From CANKBT01 sp038236005 (lineage in GTDB: Bacteria > Actinomycetota > Actinomycetes > Mycobacteriales > SCTD01), in the NCBI GenBank assembly GCA_038236005.1, contig JBBSTI010000010.1, positions 1 through 40,275 of the forward strand: 40,275 nt of DNA. Direction: 5' to 3'. Positions 1-8,352 of the stretch are shown here, piece by piece. Each line of letters starts with the position of its first letter. Within the stretch, counting starts at the first letter, position 1. The position numbers were made by a program, and so were the translations under genes. Under the pieces are notes generated by a model. That model did not search any database, was not told the origin of the DNA, and saw nothing but the letters and a program-made list of their open reading frames with translations.

Positions 1-140
1 CCAGGCCGCGCTCGACACCGTCGCCGTCCAGCTCAACGGCAGACCGAGAAGACGACACGAATATCAAACCCCCGCGGAAAGACTCGACCAGCTATTGTCG
101 ACAACAGCCGCGTGACGCACTCACCGCTTGAAACCGCCGG
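1..140 (+). mobile_element. IS30-type insertion sequence, right end
   Basis: The transposase tail is followed within about 25 bp by GCACTCACCGCTTGAAACC, which resembles the short post-stop segment and inverted repeat of actinobacterial IS30 elements. The outer boundary near 140 is approximate because the partner repeat is not in the window. The 78 bp from here to the DUF2971 stop codon show no gene. Confidence 0.55.
2..115 (+). CDS. IS30-family transposase, C-terminal tail (partial)
   Basis: This is an open frame running in from the left edge and ending at TGA 113-115, giving 37 residues. It contains LNGRPR followed by TPAERLDQLL, the characteristic end of IS30-type DDE transposases, where an N-G-R-P-R run is followed by a T-P-A-E helix. 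The catalytic residues lie outside the window. The fragment is too short to tell whether the element is intact further left. The identification rests on the tail motif only. Confidence 0.75.
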   Translation, partial: QAALDTVAVQLNGRPRRRHEYQTPAERLDQLLSTTAA

Positions 141-217
141 CCTCTCCGTCGGGATACTTCATGCTATAGCGATTTGCAGGCCGGCCACCGGCGACCCGGC
201 TCGACACGCAGCAACGG

Positions 218-1225
218 CTACCGCCTGAGTAGCGGGACACGAGACGGGCTCACGATGACGTCCTCGTAGCCGCGTGACGCTAGAAGAAGTTTCACTTCCG
301 AAATCGCTCGACCGTCTGCTGTTGGTCCAACTATTATCTCTCTAATCGGTAGGCGACCCGAAACGGACGCCAAGCGAGTAAAGGGAAGAAGTCTTCCGCC
401 CGAAACCCTGAACTCCGGTCGACCGTCGTCAGAAGCATAATCGGTCACAAACCTGGCTTCTCGTTCAGCGGCGAAAGCAGGATTTTTGAGGAAGCAAGCC
501 AGTGAGCGAAGGATCGTGCGTTCCTGGTTCACTGCGTCGGGCCACTTGTCCGTGTTGGCAGCGTGGGCCCAAGATGCAGGCCCTCCCGGAGTTGCTTGGA
601 GAATAAGCGGGATGAAGGCTCGAGCCAGACTCTGCTGCTTAGGCTCGGAGTAAACGACACGTCCCCAGCCTAATGGAAATAGACTTTTGTAAATAATTGG
701 CATTTCGTTTTGCGTCTTGGTCGGCTGAGGTTGAGCAGCGAAGCCAATTGAACTGTCGATTCCGACGGCGTAGCCAGAACTCGAACCGTAATGGTGCCAC
801 TGATTGAGGAGATCGCCTTCAAGGCTTGCTGACAGGGCGTAGACCGCAGACTCGTCATCAAAGAGAGCCGTCCCAAGAATCTCATCCATAAAGCGCACAG
901 TCGGTAATTCTAGATTTGGCTTCTCGGCCTTGTAGTTGTCCCAAGCGTCTCGAAACAAATGCTCTCCGTAAGACAATTCCTCTGCGTCGTTCATGGCTGA
1001 GGCGGCCGATGCAAATAACGATTGAGAGGTTAAAATGCCCAACAACCCTGCAGCGTCCGTATAGTGCCAAACCGTGCGACGTTCTTCTCGACCAATAACA
1101 GGGAAGGGAATGGGGACGTACTTGTCCTCGTACTTGTTACCCGTGCTATGGGTGACTTGGACAATCCGTCCGTTTGCATCAGACCAAAGTCCACCATTGT
1201 TCATTGATGGTTCATCAGTTGGCAT
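218..1225 (-). CDS. DUF2971 family protein
   Basis: This 335-residue protein has the DUF2971 layout: W-H-Y-T at about residues 53-56 (HYTDAAGLLGIL), a following MNDAEEL segment, then LSASLEGDLLNQWHHYG and GYAVGID, and a late EREARFV. The family's biochemical role is not established. The spaced H-Y, S and E positions recall ADP-ribosyltransferase-like folds, which is my inference only. The first ATG (1225) lies inside the end of the helicase gene, an 11-bp overlap suggesting one transcript; a second ATG at 1204 is possible. Base composition is much lower in GC than the neighbours, with A/T-rich stretches around 660-720, and an IS30 end lies just downstream. Both suggest recent transfer. Confidence 0.8.
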   Translation of the reverse strand: MPTDEPSMNNGGLWSDANGRIVQVTHSTGNKYEDKYVPIPFPVIGREERRTVWHYTDAAGLLGILTSQSLFASAASAMNDAEELSYGEHLFRDAWDNYKAEKPNLELPTVRFMDEILGTALFDDESAVYALSASLEGDLLNQWHHYGSSSGYAVGIDSSIGFAAQPQPTKTQNEMPIIYKSLFPLGWGRVVYSEPKQQSLARAFIPLILQATPGGPASWAHAANTDKWPDAVNQERTILRSLACFLKNPAFAAEREARFVTDYASDDGRPEFRVSGGRLLPFTRLASVSGRLPIREIIVGPTADGRAISEVKLLLASRGYEDVIVSPSRVPLLRR

Positions 1226-4200
1226 CCGGAACGGCTAGGACGACGGCAAACGGGAATACCAGCTCGCGCACGTCGGCGAACCGGGCCGTGAGCGCGGTCA
1301 GCTCGGCGTCCCGGTCGACATCGATGGCGTCGAGCCGGGACCGCCACGCCTGACGGTCACGCTCGACCTGGGTGCGCTCGGGTGCGTCGAGGTCGTCGAG
1401 CCTGAGCTGTACGTGCCCGGGACCTTCGAGGGCAGACCGCAGGGTCTGGCGCAGCTGGTCGTAGCGGGCCCGGGTGTCGTTCATGGCCCGCTCGGCCTGA
1501 CGTTCCAGGTCGGTGTGCAGGGTCGACCGCTGAGCTTCGGCGCGCCGACGGAGATCTTCCACGAGCAGGGGCGTCAGCTCCTCCCACTGCTCGGCCAGCC
1601 GTTCCCGGGGGCCGGCGGGGGCGAGCCGACAAGCGTCCGGCTCCAGGGCTGCCTCGACCGCGGAACGCAGAGCGCCGTATGACTTCTGCTCGAGGTCCAG
1701 ACGCTTGCTCCGGCCTGACTCCGGCAGCTCGCGGCCGGCGAGGACGATCTCCTCGTGCAGCCGGCCGCCGTCACCGCCGACCACGACGAGTCGGGCGAAC
1801 ACCAGGACGACGGGACCGCGTACGGCAAGCTCGATCGGGGGCGTGAAGCGCACGGCCGCGACCCGATTCAGGCTGCCGGTGCCGCCCCAGACGGCGCTGC
1901 GGAGCAGGCGGGTGGACTGCGCGACGAGCGGGTGGCCGAGGTGCGCGAGCACGATGTCCTGGCGGTCACCGAGCACGGCCGGGTCGAAGGTCAGCGGGCG
2001 CAGCTCGCCGGACAGCGGGTCGGCCAGACCCTCCAGGGTGCGTTCCCAACCGAGGCGCAGGTCGGGGGGAGCGATGGTGCCGGGCTCGAGGCCGTCGACG
2101 AGCGGTCGCTGCTCGGCCAGGGCCAGCGCCCGGTCGACGACCCGGCGGACGTTGGCGGGGGAGACGTGCAGGGTGCGTACGGACACCTCGAGCTGGCTCC
2201 GCAGCCGCTGAGCCTGGGCTCGTAGATCTTGCTCGGCCCGCAGCACGCTCGTGCTGATCTTCGGTTGGACCTGCAACGGGTCGACGAGCACGGCCCGCCC
2301 GAGCATCCGCGCCTCGACGGCCCCGGCGAGCACCGGGTTGACGCTGCCGAGGTCCTGCCGCTCCTGTGCGACTTTCTTGGCCACCCGCGACAGGAACTCC
2401 AGGTCGGCGTGGAACGCATCGGTCGCGGTCTCCCAGCCGGCACCGACGAAGTGCGCGACGTCGACCGGGTGCCGCTGGCCGTAGCGGTCGACGCGCCCGA
2501 TCCGCTGCTCCAACCGGTTCGGGTTGAACGGGATGTCGTAGTGGATCACTCGGTGGCAGTGCCGCTGCAGGTCGATGCCCTCGCTGGCGCTGTCGGTGGC
2601 GAGCAGGATCCGCACGGGGTCGCGGTCCGGGGCGGCCTGGAACGCCTCCTTGAGGTGGTCGCGCTTGACCGGGTCGAGCCCGCCGTGCAGCAGCCCGAGC
2701 TTGGCGCCGCCGAGACCGGCCGCGGTGAGCACCCCGGCGAGCCAGGTCTGGGTGTCGCGGTATTCGGTGAAGACGATGACCCGGTCGTCCGGGCCGAGAG
2801 CTGTGAGCTCGGTGAGCAGGGCTTTGGCCTTGCTGTCGACCGGTTCGGCGTGCTTGTCGGCCCAGCGGGTCAGCTGGGTCAGCAGGTCGGTCTCGCGCTC
2901 GCTCACCCCGCCGGTCAGGGCCGCGGCGCGGGTCAGCAGGTCGCGCTCGGCGTCGGCCTCGTCGCCGACCGGGTCGGGGTCCTCGTCGGTGAGCAGCTCG
3001 GCGAGCCAGCCCGGCACGTCGTCTGCTGCCTGCGGCGCGTCGGCGCGGAGCACCGTCTCGCGGTGGACGGCCAGCGTCCGGGCAAACGCGGCGGGGGAGG
3101 AGAACAGCCGCTTCTTGAGCAGCAGGCTGATGAGGTCGCCGGCGCGCACGGCACCCTCGCCCGGCACCCGCCGCCTCGCGGCCAGGTAGTCCTGCAGCAG
3201 CGCGTGGGCCGCCTTCTCGTCCGCGGTGTAGTCGACCTCGAGGGAGCGGGTGCGGCGTACGGGAAAGCGGGGACTCCCGTCGGCCTTGGTCAGGCCGTCT
3301 TTGAGCCGTCGCACCATCACTTGCTGCACGAGCGCCGGGTCGGGCTCGACGCCGCGGGCGAACCGGGTCGGGTCGAGCATCTCCAGCAGCGCCTGCCACG
3401 ACTCGGCGTAGCCGTTGTGGGGCGTCGCCGACAGGAACAGGCGGTGCTGGGAGTGGGCGCCGACCCGGCGTACGGCCTGGGTCTGCAGGCTGTCCAGCGC
3501 GTAACGCTTGCCCGTGGCGGGCGCGGTCGGCGCGCAGTGGTGCGCCTCGTCGACGACCAAAACGTCGAAGAACGAGCGCCCACCGGTCAGGACCTCGTCG
3601 AGCAGGCGCTGCACCCTGGGCGTACGCAGCCACGGCAGGCTCACGATCGTGCGGGGGAAGACGGTGAACGGGTTGGCCTGCAGCCCGTGACTGCGGCGCA
3701 GCGTCTTGAGCGCCGCGGCGTCGAGGACCTGGAAGTCGAGGCCGAACTTGCCGGCCATCTCCTCGCGCCACTTGCCGGTCAGCGGCGCCGGGCACACCAC
3801 CAGCACCCGTCGTGCGCGGTGGCGGAGCAGCATTTCTTGGATGACCAGACCCGCCTCGATGGTCTTGCCGAGCCCGACGTCGTCGGCGACGAGCAGGTTG
3901 ACCCGGGGCATCGCGAGCGCCTTGGCGACCGGCTCCAGCTGATAGTCCTCGATCGTGATGCCGGCCCGGAACGGCGCCTGCAGCGTGCGGTCGTCGGCGC
4001 TCGCCACCGTGCCCCAGCGGACGGCGTCGAGGAAGGCGCCGAGGACCTGCGGGTCGTCCCATCCTTGGTTCGTCACCGCCGGGAGCCGGGTCTCGGGCAG
4101 GATCTCGCGCCCCGGCTCGACGTCCCAGGCCACCGTCAGCTCGGCGCCGAGGTCGTCATCGCTGACGCTCGTGAGCGTCACCAGGGTCCGGCCGGGCAGA

Positions 4201-4325
4201 TCGGGCGCCAGCTCGTCCCGCGGCTGGGCGCTGTCGGAGCGTCGGGCAACAACCCACTGCTGGCCGCGCACACGCACCAGCTCGCCGACCTCGGGGGCAG
4301 TGTCGTGCAGGGTGGCGCTGGTCAC
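1215..4325 (-). CDS. SNF2-family helicase, DrmD-like
   Basis: A superfamily 2 SNF2/RapA-type ATPase of about 1036 residues. The Walker A motif is DDVGLGKTIEAG (near residue 145), the DEAH box is VVDEAHH (near 256), motif III is LFLSATPHNG, and the C-terminal RecA lobe carries VIFTEYRDTQTWL (near 513) and QRIGRVDRYGQ (near 605). Length and overall plan match DrmD of class 1 DISARM phage defence; RapA/HepA-like proteins are the alternative. The GTG at 4325 fits the conserved opening, with VGELVRVRGQQWVV soon after it; an in-frame ATG lies at 4391. The gene is divergent from the membrane protein at 4401 and its stop overlaps the DUF2971 start. No other DISARM gene is visible, so the role is inferred from family resemblance. 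Confidence 0.85.
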   Translation of the reverse strand: MTSATLHDTAPEVGELVRVRGQQWVVARRSDSAQPRDELAPDLPGRTLVTLTSVSDDDLGAELTVAWDVEPGREILPETRLPAVTNQGWDDPQVLGAFLDAVRWGTVASADDRTLQAPFRAGITIEDYQLEPVAKALAMPRVNLLVADDVGLGKTIEAGLVIQEMLLRHRARRVLVVCPAPLTGKWREEMAGKFGLDFQVLDAAALKTLRRSHGLQANPFTVFPRTIVSLPWLRTPRVQRLLDEVLTGGRSFFDVLVVDEAHHCAPTAPATGKRYALDSLQTQAVRRVGAHSQHRLFLSATPHNGYAESWQALLEMLDPTRFARGVEPDPALVQQVMVRRLKDGLTKADGSPRFPVRRTRSLEVDYTADEKAAHALLQDYLAARRRVPGEGAVRAGDLISLLLKKRLFSSPAAFARTLAVHRETVLRADAPQAADDVPGWLAELLTDEDPDPVGDEADAERDLLTRAAALTGGVSERETDLLTQLTRWADKHAEPVDSKAKALLTELTALGPDDRVIVFTEYRDTQTWLAGVLTAAGLGGAKLGLLHGGLDPVKRDHLKEAFQAAPDRDPVRILLATDSASEGIDLQRHCHRVIHYDIPFNPNRLEQRIGRVDRYGQRHPVDVAHFVGAGWETATDAFHADLEFLSRVAKKVAQERQDLGSVNPVLAGAVEARMLGRAVLVDPLQVQPKISTSVLRAEQDLRAQAQRLRSQLEVSVRTLHVSPANVRRVVDRALALAEQRPLVDGLEPGTIAPPDLRLGWERTLEGLADPLSGELRPLTFDPAVLGDRQDIVLAHLGHPLVAQSTRLLRSAVWGGTGSLNRVAAVRFTPPIELAVRGPVVLVFARLVVVGGDGGRLHEEIVLAGRELPESGRSKRLDLEQKSYGALRSAVEAALEPDACRLAPAGPRERLAEQWEELTPLLVEDLRRRAEAQRSTLHTDLERQAERAMNDTRARYDQLRQTLRSALEGPGHVQLRLDDLDAPERTQVERDRQAWRSRLDAIDVDRDAELTALTARFADVRELVFPFAVVLAVPDAN

Positions 4326-4400
4326 GAAGCCGACCCTATCGGGGCGAGGGCCAGGCGGCTCCGAAGCGGTTCTGTCGTACCCCGTCGCCATGATGGCGTC

Positions 4401-5750
4401 ATGTCCGCACCGGCGCTCGACCTCACCTCCCAGGAGGTGACGACGACCCTGCTCCTGAACCCGATCGATTGGCGGGAGCGGGCCGTGGAGACCTTTCGTC
4501 TCGGCTCGGCCGAGTTCGTGACCAGGGAACGGTCGCTCCAGTGCCGGTGCCTGCGAGCCCTCCTGCAGGCTGACCCTTCGGCGGGGACCGCGCTCGTCGT
4601 GCTGCCGCTCGGACTGCTTCCCAAGCAGCCGCTCGTCGATCTCGACGTGAAAGGACCCCTCGGCCAAACGATTCTCCTGCGGCGTCCGGAGATCGCGGTC
4701 CGAGAGGCGGCCCTTGTCGAGAACCTGACCAGCGACGCAGGCCTGGACCTCGGCCACGATGTGCGCACGCTGCTTCCGCTGCTGCTCGGCTTCACGGACG
4801 GAAACTGGCGCGCCGTGAGGGGGTCGGCACCTCGTCGGTCTGACCGCGTCAAGGTCTATCTGAACGCCGGGCTCGGCGTCGCGCCCTCACCGTCACAGCT
4901 GCGGGCGCTATTCGCGTCGGTGCGCCGGGTCACGCAGGTCCTCGATCCCTACAACGACTCGCCACCTGAGATTCCAAGCGCCGTGGAATCCCCGTTCCTA
5001 GTCGTTCCGCAACTCGTCGAGGAGGGCCACGTAGGGAGCCTTGACGAGGCGGTTGACATGGTTGACGCCTACAGCCGCTTCGTCCAGCGCGCCGGGGAAG
5101 TGGCCGGGTCTGAGCCCAGTGCCGCGGGCGACCTCCTCACTGTTCTCACCGACTACGGACGCTACTGGGAGATGCTTGTGCACGCCGAGGTGCCGCTCGA
5201 CCGGCCCTTCACGGTTACCTACAGCCACCTCGACCCGGCTCCAGTGCGTGGTCTGTTCGCGCGGATCGACGTCAACTGCGTCGTCGCAGACGCCGAGAGC
5301 AACCATGTGGTGATCTTGATTTCAGACCCTGGGACGAGGATCCAGCGCGTCGACGCTCTCAAGCCTCGGGGTCGACGAGAGCTTGCCTACATGGCTCCCC
5401 GGACGCGGGCCAACGACGAGATGCACACCTTTTACGTCTCGGAGAACGATCGGGACTTTAGGGTGACGCTGCAGACGCAGCTCGGTGTTCTACGGCGGGT
5501 TGCCCTGGCCAACATCGTCCTGTTCCTGCTGACGGGCCTGGCCTCGACGGCGCTTCTGCTTCGCGCCCCCCGAACGCTCGGAGAGCTGGCCGTCTCGGCC
5601 GGGCCGACGGCTGCGGTCGCCGGTCTCCTTGTTCTGCGTGAGCCAAGCACCTTGGCGTCCCGGCTTCGTGTGCCCTACACCTTGATCGTCATTCTTGGCG
5701 TGATGCTGCTGGCCGGTGTCTCCGTGTGGCGCTTCACCGGCTTGCCCTGA
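4401..5750 (+). CDS. Unknown protein with three C-terminal membrane segments
   Basis: I do not recognise this 449-residue protein. Residues 1 to about 360 look soluble, with no signal peptide and no nucleotide-binding motif that I can see. Three hydrophobic stretches follow at about 366-387 (VALANIVLFLLTGLAS), 392-412 and 424-445, ending a few residues before the stop, so the C-terminus is membrane-anchored. It starts 75 bp from the divergent DrmD-like gene, so the two may share a control region. The open frame continues far upstream of 4401, but that part is antisense to the helicase and is not credible. A role in the same accessory module is possible but unproven. Confidence 0.7.
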   Translation: MSAPALDLTSQEVTTTLLLNPIDWRERAVETFRLGSAEFVTRERSLQCRCLRALLQADPSAGTALVVLPLGLLPKQPLVDLDVKGPLGQTILLRRPEIAVREAALVENLTSDAGLDLGHDVRTLLPLLLGFTDGNWRAVRGSAPRRSDRVKVYLNAGLGVAPSPSQLRALFASVRRVTQVLDPYNDSPPEIPSAVESPFLVVPQLVEEGHVGSLDEAVDMVDAYSRFVQRAGEVAGSEPSAAGDLLTVLTDYGRYWEMLVHAEVPLDRPFTVTYSHLDPAPVRGLFARIDVNCVVADAESNHVVILISDPGTRIQRVDALKPRGRRELAYMAPRTRANDEMHTFYVSENDRDFRVTLQTQLGVLRRVALANIVLFLLTGLASTALLLRAPRTLGELAVSAGPTAAVAGLLVLREPSTLASRLRVPYTLIVILGVMLLAGVSVWRFTGLP

Positions 5751-5787
5751 CCGTCGTACGCTCACCACCCAACCTGGAGGAGTCCTC

Positions 5788-5955
5788 ATGGCCCGCAACA
5801 CAGGACGCGGCACCCGCATCGGCGCTGTCACCGGCCGGACGCAGACCACCAATCCCCGCACCGGACCGGCGACCAAGCGGGACACAACCAGCGGCCTGTT
5901 CATCGAGGTGAAGAAGACTGGTGGCGCCTTCAAGGGCGTCCAGAAGGAGAAATAA
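5788..5955 (+). CDS. Small basic conserved-looking protein
   Basis: A 55-residue Arg/Lys-rich protein that opens MARNTGRG and ends FKGVQKEK. A strong GGAGGAG ribosome-binding site sits 5 bases before the ATG, which supports real translation. From memory, similar 50-60 residue proteins with GAV, R-TQ, VKRD-T-G-F and PFKGV patterns occur in many bacteria as uncharacterised proteins; I cannot check this. It lies 37 bp after the membrane protein on the same strand, so the two may be co-transcribed. No domain or catalytic site is visible. Its charge would allow nucleic-acid binding, which is only a guess. Confidence 0.7.
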   Translation: MARNTGRGTRIGAVTGRTQTTNPRTGPATKRDTTSGLFIEVKKTGGAFKGVQKEK

Positions 5956-5995
5956 GGCTCCGTCGTTACGGTCACGTTTCTGGGCGCGTCCGGGG

Positions 5996-6024
5996 CTGAC
6001 ATCACCCGTTCGGGGGTCTAGGTT
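5996..6024 (+). promoter_or_regulatory. Candidate sigma-70-type promoter for the M1 peptidase gene
   Basis: CTGACA at 5996-6001 and TAGGTT at 6019-6024 are separated by exactly 17 bp. Transcription would start about 30 bp upstream of the ATG at 6054, leaving room for the AGGAG ribosome-binding site. The assignment rests on consensus resemblance only. Confidence 0.45.
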
Positions 6025-6053
6025 TCCGGCAACCCTCACCCCAGGAGCCCCCG

Positions 6054-7517
6054 ATGCTTGGTCGCCTGACCACCGTTGCCGCCACTGCCACCGCTGCCGT
6101 CCTGCTCGCCAGCGGCCCCGCCTCGGCGTACGGCCTGCCCACCGGCTACGAGGGCAGCGGCGACGCCTACTTCCCCTACGCCGGCAACACCGGCTACGAC
6201 GTCAGCCACTACGACCTCGCGCTCGACTACACCCCGCCGACCGACCCGGACGTGCTCGAGGGCTTGCTGGAGGGTGTCGCGACGATCGACCTCACCGTCG
6301 GGGCCCGGAGCCTGGACGCGTTCACCCTGGACCTGCGCGGTCTGGACGTGCGGTCGGTGACCGTCGACGGGGCGACGCTGAAGCGGGCCAAGAGCCAGAA
6401 CCTGGCAGGGCGCGGGACGTACGTGCTGGTCCAGGACGACGAGAAGGGCGAGCTGGGCATCGCCCCGCCGAAGAAGCTGGCGGCCGGCAAGAAGATCCAG
6501 GTCGTGGTGGCGTACGGCGGAAAGACCGGGCGTCCGGTCGACGACGGCGGCGCGCTCTACGGGTTCGTCACCACGCCTGACGGCGCGCTGGTGGCCAACG
6601 AGCCGGAGGGCGCGTCGACCTGGTACCCGGTCAACGACACGCCGAAGGACAAGGCGACCTACAGCTTCCGCATCACTGTCCCCGAGGGCAAGACCGCGGT
6701 CGCGAACGGGCTGCCGGTCGGCAAGCCGGTCACGGCGGGCGGGAAGACGACCTGGAACTGGGACGCGATGAACCCGATGGCGTCCTACCTGACCACGGCC
6801 TCGATCGGCGACTACGACCTCAGCTATCAGACCGGGCCGCACGGCCTCCCGATCGTCAACGCGATCGACCGGAAGCTCACCCCGGAGAACCTGGTCGAGA
6901 CCAAGGCCGCGCTGAAGCTGCAGCCGCAGATGATCGCGTATTTCGAGTCCCTCGTCGGCCGCTACCCGTTCGAGTCGTACGGCGCGATCGTCGACGACGA
7001 CTCGGTCGACTACGCGCTGGAGACCCAGACCCGTCCGGTCTACTCCGAGGTGGCCAGCGAGAGCACGGTCGCGCACGAGCTGGCGCACCAGTGGTTCGGC
7101 AACTCGGTCAGCCCGGCGGTCTGGAAGGACATCTGGCTGACCGAGGGCTGGGCGACGTACGGAGAATGGTCCTGGGGCGCGCACCGCGGCGGCCCGAGCG
7201 TGACGCAGCAGTTCGCCGACGCCAAGGCCTACCTCGACAGCGACGACCGCTGGGCGCTGGACATCACCGACCCAGGCCGGGACGACATCTTTGCCGGCCA
7301 GGTCTACCTCCGTGGCGGTGCGGCCCTGCAGGCCCTGCGCCAGACCGTCGGCGAGCGTCCGTTCCAGGCAGGCGCCACGCTGTGGCTGTCGACCTACAAG
7401 GACCAGGCGGCGACCACGGACGACTTCCAGGCGGTGTTCGAGAAGGCCACCGGCCGCGACCTGACGGACTTCTTCGACGTGTGGCTCCGCAACCCGGTGA
7501 AGCCCGCCGGGGCCTAG
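6054..7517 (+). CDS. Secreted M1-family metallopeptidase
   Basis: A 487-residue zinc peptidase of the gluzincin (M1 aminopeptidase-like) type. It starts with a Sec signal peptide (residues 1 to about 25, cleavage after ASA), so it acts outside the membrane. The zinc site is HELAH near residue 341, with the third ligand Glu in LTEGWATY 18-19 residues later. YALETQTRP, before the zinc site, takes the place of the exopeptidase GxMEN motif, so N-terminal amine recognition may differ from classical aminopeptidase N. It is shorter than full M1 enzymes (about 850 residues) and lacks their C-terminal helical domain. The start is supported by AGGAG 7-8 bases upstream. Confidence 0.88.
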   Translation: MLGRLTTVAATATAAVLLASGPASAYGLPTGYEGSGDAYFPYAGNTGYDVSHYDLALDYTPPTDPDVLEGLLEGVATIDLTVGARSLDAFTLDLRGLDVRSVTVDGATLKRAKSQNLAGRGTYVLVQDDEKGELGIAPPKKLAAGKKIQVVVAYGGKTGRPVDDGGALYGFVTTPDGALVANEPEGASTWYPVNDTPKDKATYSFRITVPEGKTAVANGLPVGKPVTAGGKTTWNWDAMNPMASYLTTASIGDYDLSYQTGPHGLPIVNAIDRKLTPENLVETKAALKLQPQMIAYFESLVGRYPFESYGAIVDDDSVDYALETQTRPVYSEVASESTVAHELAHQWFGNSVSPAVWKDIWLTEGWATYGEWSWGAHRGGPSVTQQFADAKAYLDSDDRWALDITDPGRDDIFAGQVYLRGGAALQALRQTVGERPFQAGATLWLSTYKDQAATTDDFQAVFEKATGRDLTDFFDVWLRNPVKPAGA

Positions 7518-7581
7518 CCGCTGAGCGACCACCCCGCAGGGCATGGTGTTCTGGTCGTCCATCGACGCTGAGGAGCATCCC

Positions 7582-8229
7582 GTGAACCCTTACACCGACG
7601 CGCAGACGGCGATGCAGGCGCAGTTCGGGTCGACCGCGCTGGCAGACCGTTGGACCGGCACCATCATGGCCGACACCCTCGGCGCGCCGCACGACGACTT
7701 CGTGGCCAGCCGCGACTTCTTCTTCCTGGCCACGGTCGACTCCGGCGGGATGCCGACCGTGTCGTACAAGGGCGGGCCGGTCGGACTGGTGACCGTCCTC
7801 GACCCCAAGACCGTGATCTTCCCCGACTACGACGGGAACGGGATGTTCCTGTCGATGGGCAACGTCGCCGACACCGGCAAGGTCGGGATGCTGTTCCTCG
7901 ACCTCGAGACGCCCCACCGGGTGCGGGTGCAGGGCCGGGCGACGGTCTCGGCCCCGGACACCGACCGCTATCCGGGCTCGGTGCAGCTGGTGACGGTCAC
8001 GGTGGAGAACACGTTCGTCAACTGTGCGCGCTACGTCCATAAGCACCAGCGGGTGGCGTCGTCGCCGTACGTCCCCGATGCGGCCGGTGGCCAGCCCCTC
8101 CCCAGCTGGAAGCGGCTGGACCTGGTGAACGACGTGCTGAGCCCCGGCGACCGTGAGCGGACCCAGGTCGAGGGCGGCGTCATAGACCTGGGGGACTACG
8201 CGACCAGGCTGACCAGCGGGGAGTCCTGA
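7582..8229 (+). CDS. Pyridoxamine 5'-phosphate oxidase-fold (PNPOx-like) protein
   Basis: A 215-residue protein with the split-barrel flavin-binding fold: FFFLATVDSGGMPTVSYKGG, then VIFPDYDGNGMFLSMGN and VGMLFLDLETPHRVRVQG. Members bind FMN or F420 and reduce varied substrates; the substrate here is not predictable. The GTG at 7582 has GAGGAG 6 bases upstream and is preferred over the ATG at 7543, which has no such site. It follows the M1 gene by 64 bp. The C-terminal half contains CARYVHKHQR, seen in this subgroup. Confidence 0.8.
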   Translation: MNPYTDAQTAMQAQFGSTALADRWTGTIMADTLGAPHDDFVASRDFFFLATVDSGGMPTVSYKGGPVGLVTVLDPKTVIFPDYDGNGMFLSMGNVADTGKVGMLFLDLETPHRVRVQGRATVSAPDTDRYPGSVQLVTVTVENTFVNCARYVHKHQRVASSPYVPDAAGGQPLPSWKRLDLVNDVLSPGDRERTQVEGGVIDLGDYATRLTSGES

Positions 8230-8352
8230 CGAGCCCCAGCCGCTGGCAGCGACCGTCGGCGCCGGGCAGCTCTGCGTCGCCAAGACCCGGGCCCGCGACA
8301 CCCTCTGGGTCGGCCGGGTCGCGATCCCGGGGTCTGTCGTACCGTCTCGGGC

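Noticed and set aside
218..4325. Complete DISARM system
   Set aside because: Only a DrmD-like helicase is present; no methylase, DrmA, DrmB or DrmC is encoded in the window.
2229..4400. Long plus-strand open frame antisense to the helicase, continuous with the gene at 4401
   Set aside because: The translation is rich in Val, Gly, Arg, Gln and His with no domain, as expected for the antisense of a GC-rich gene. The real start at 4401 is where ordinary protein composition begins.
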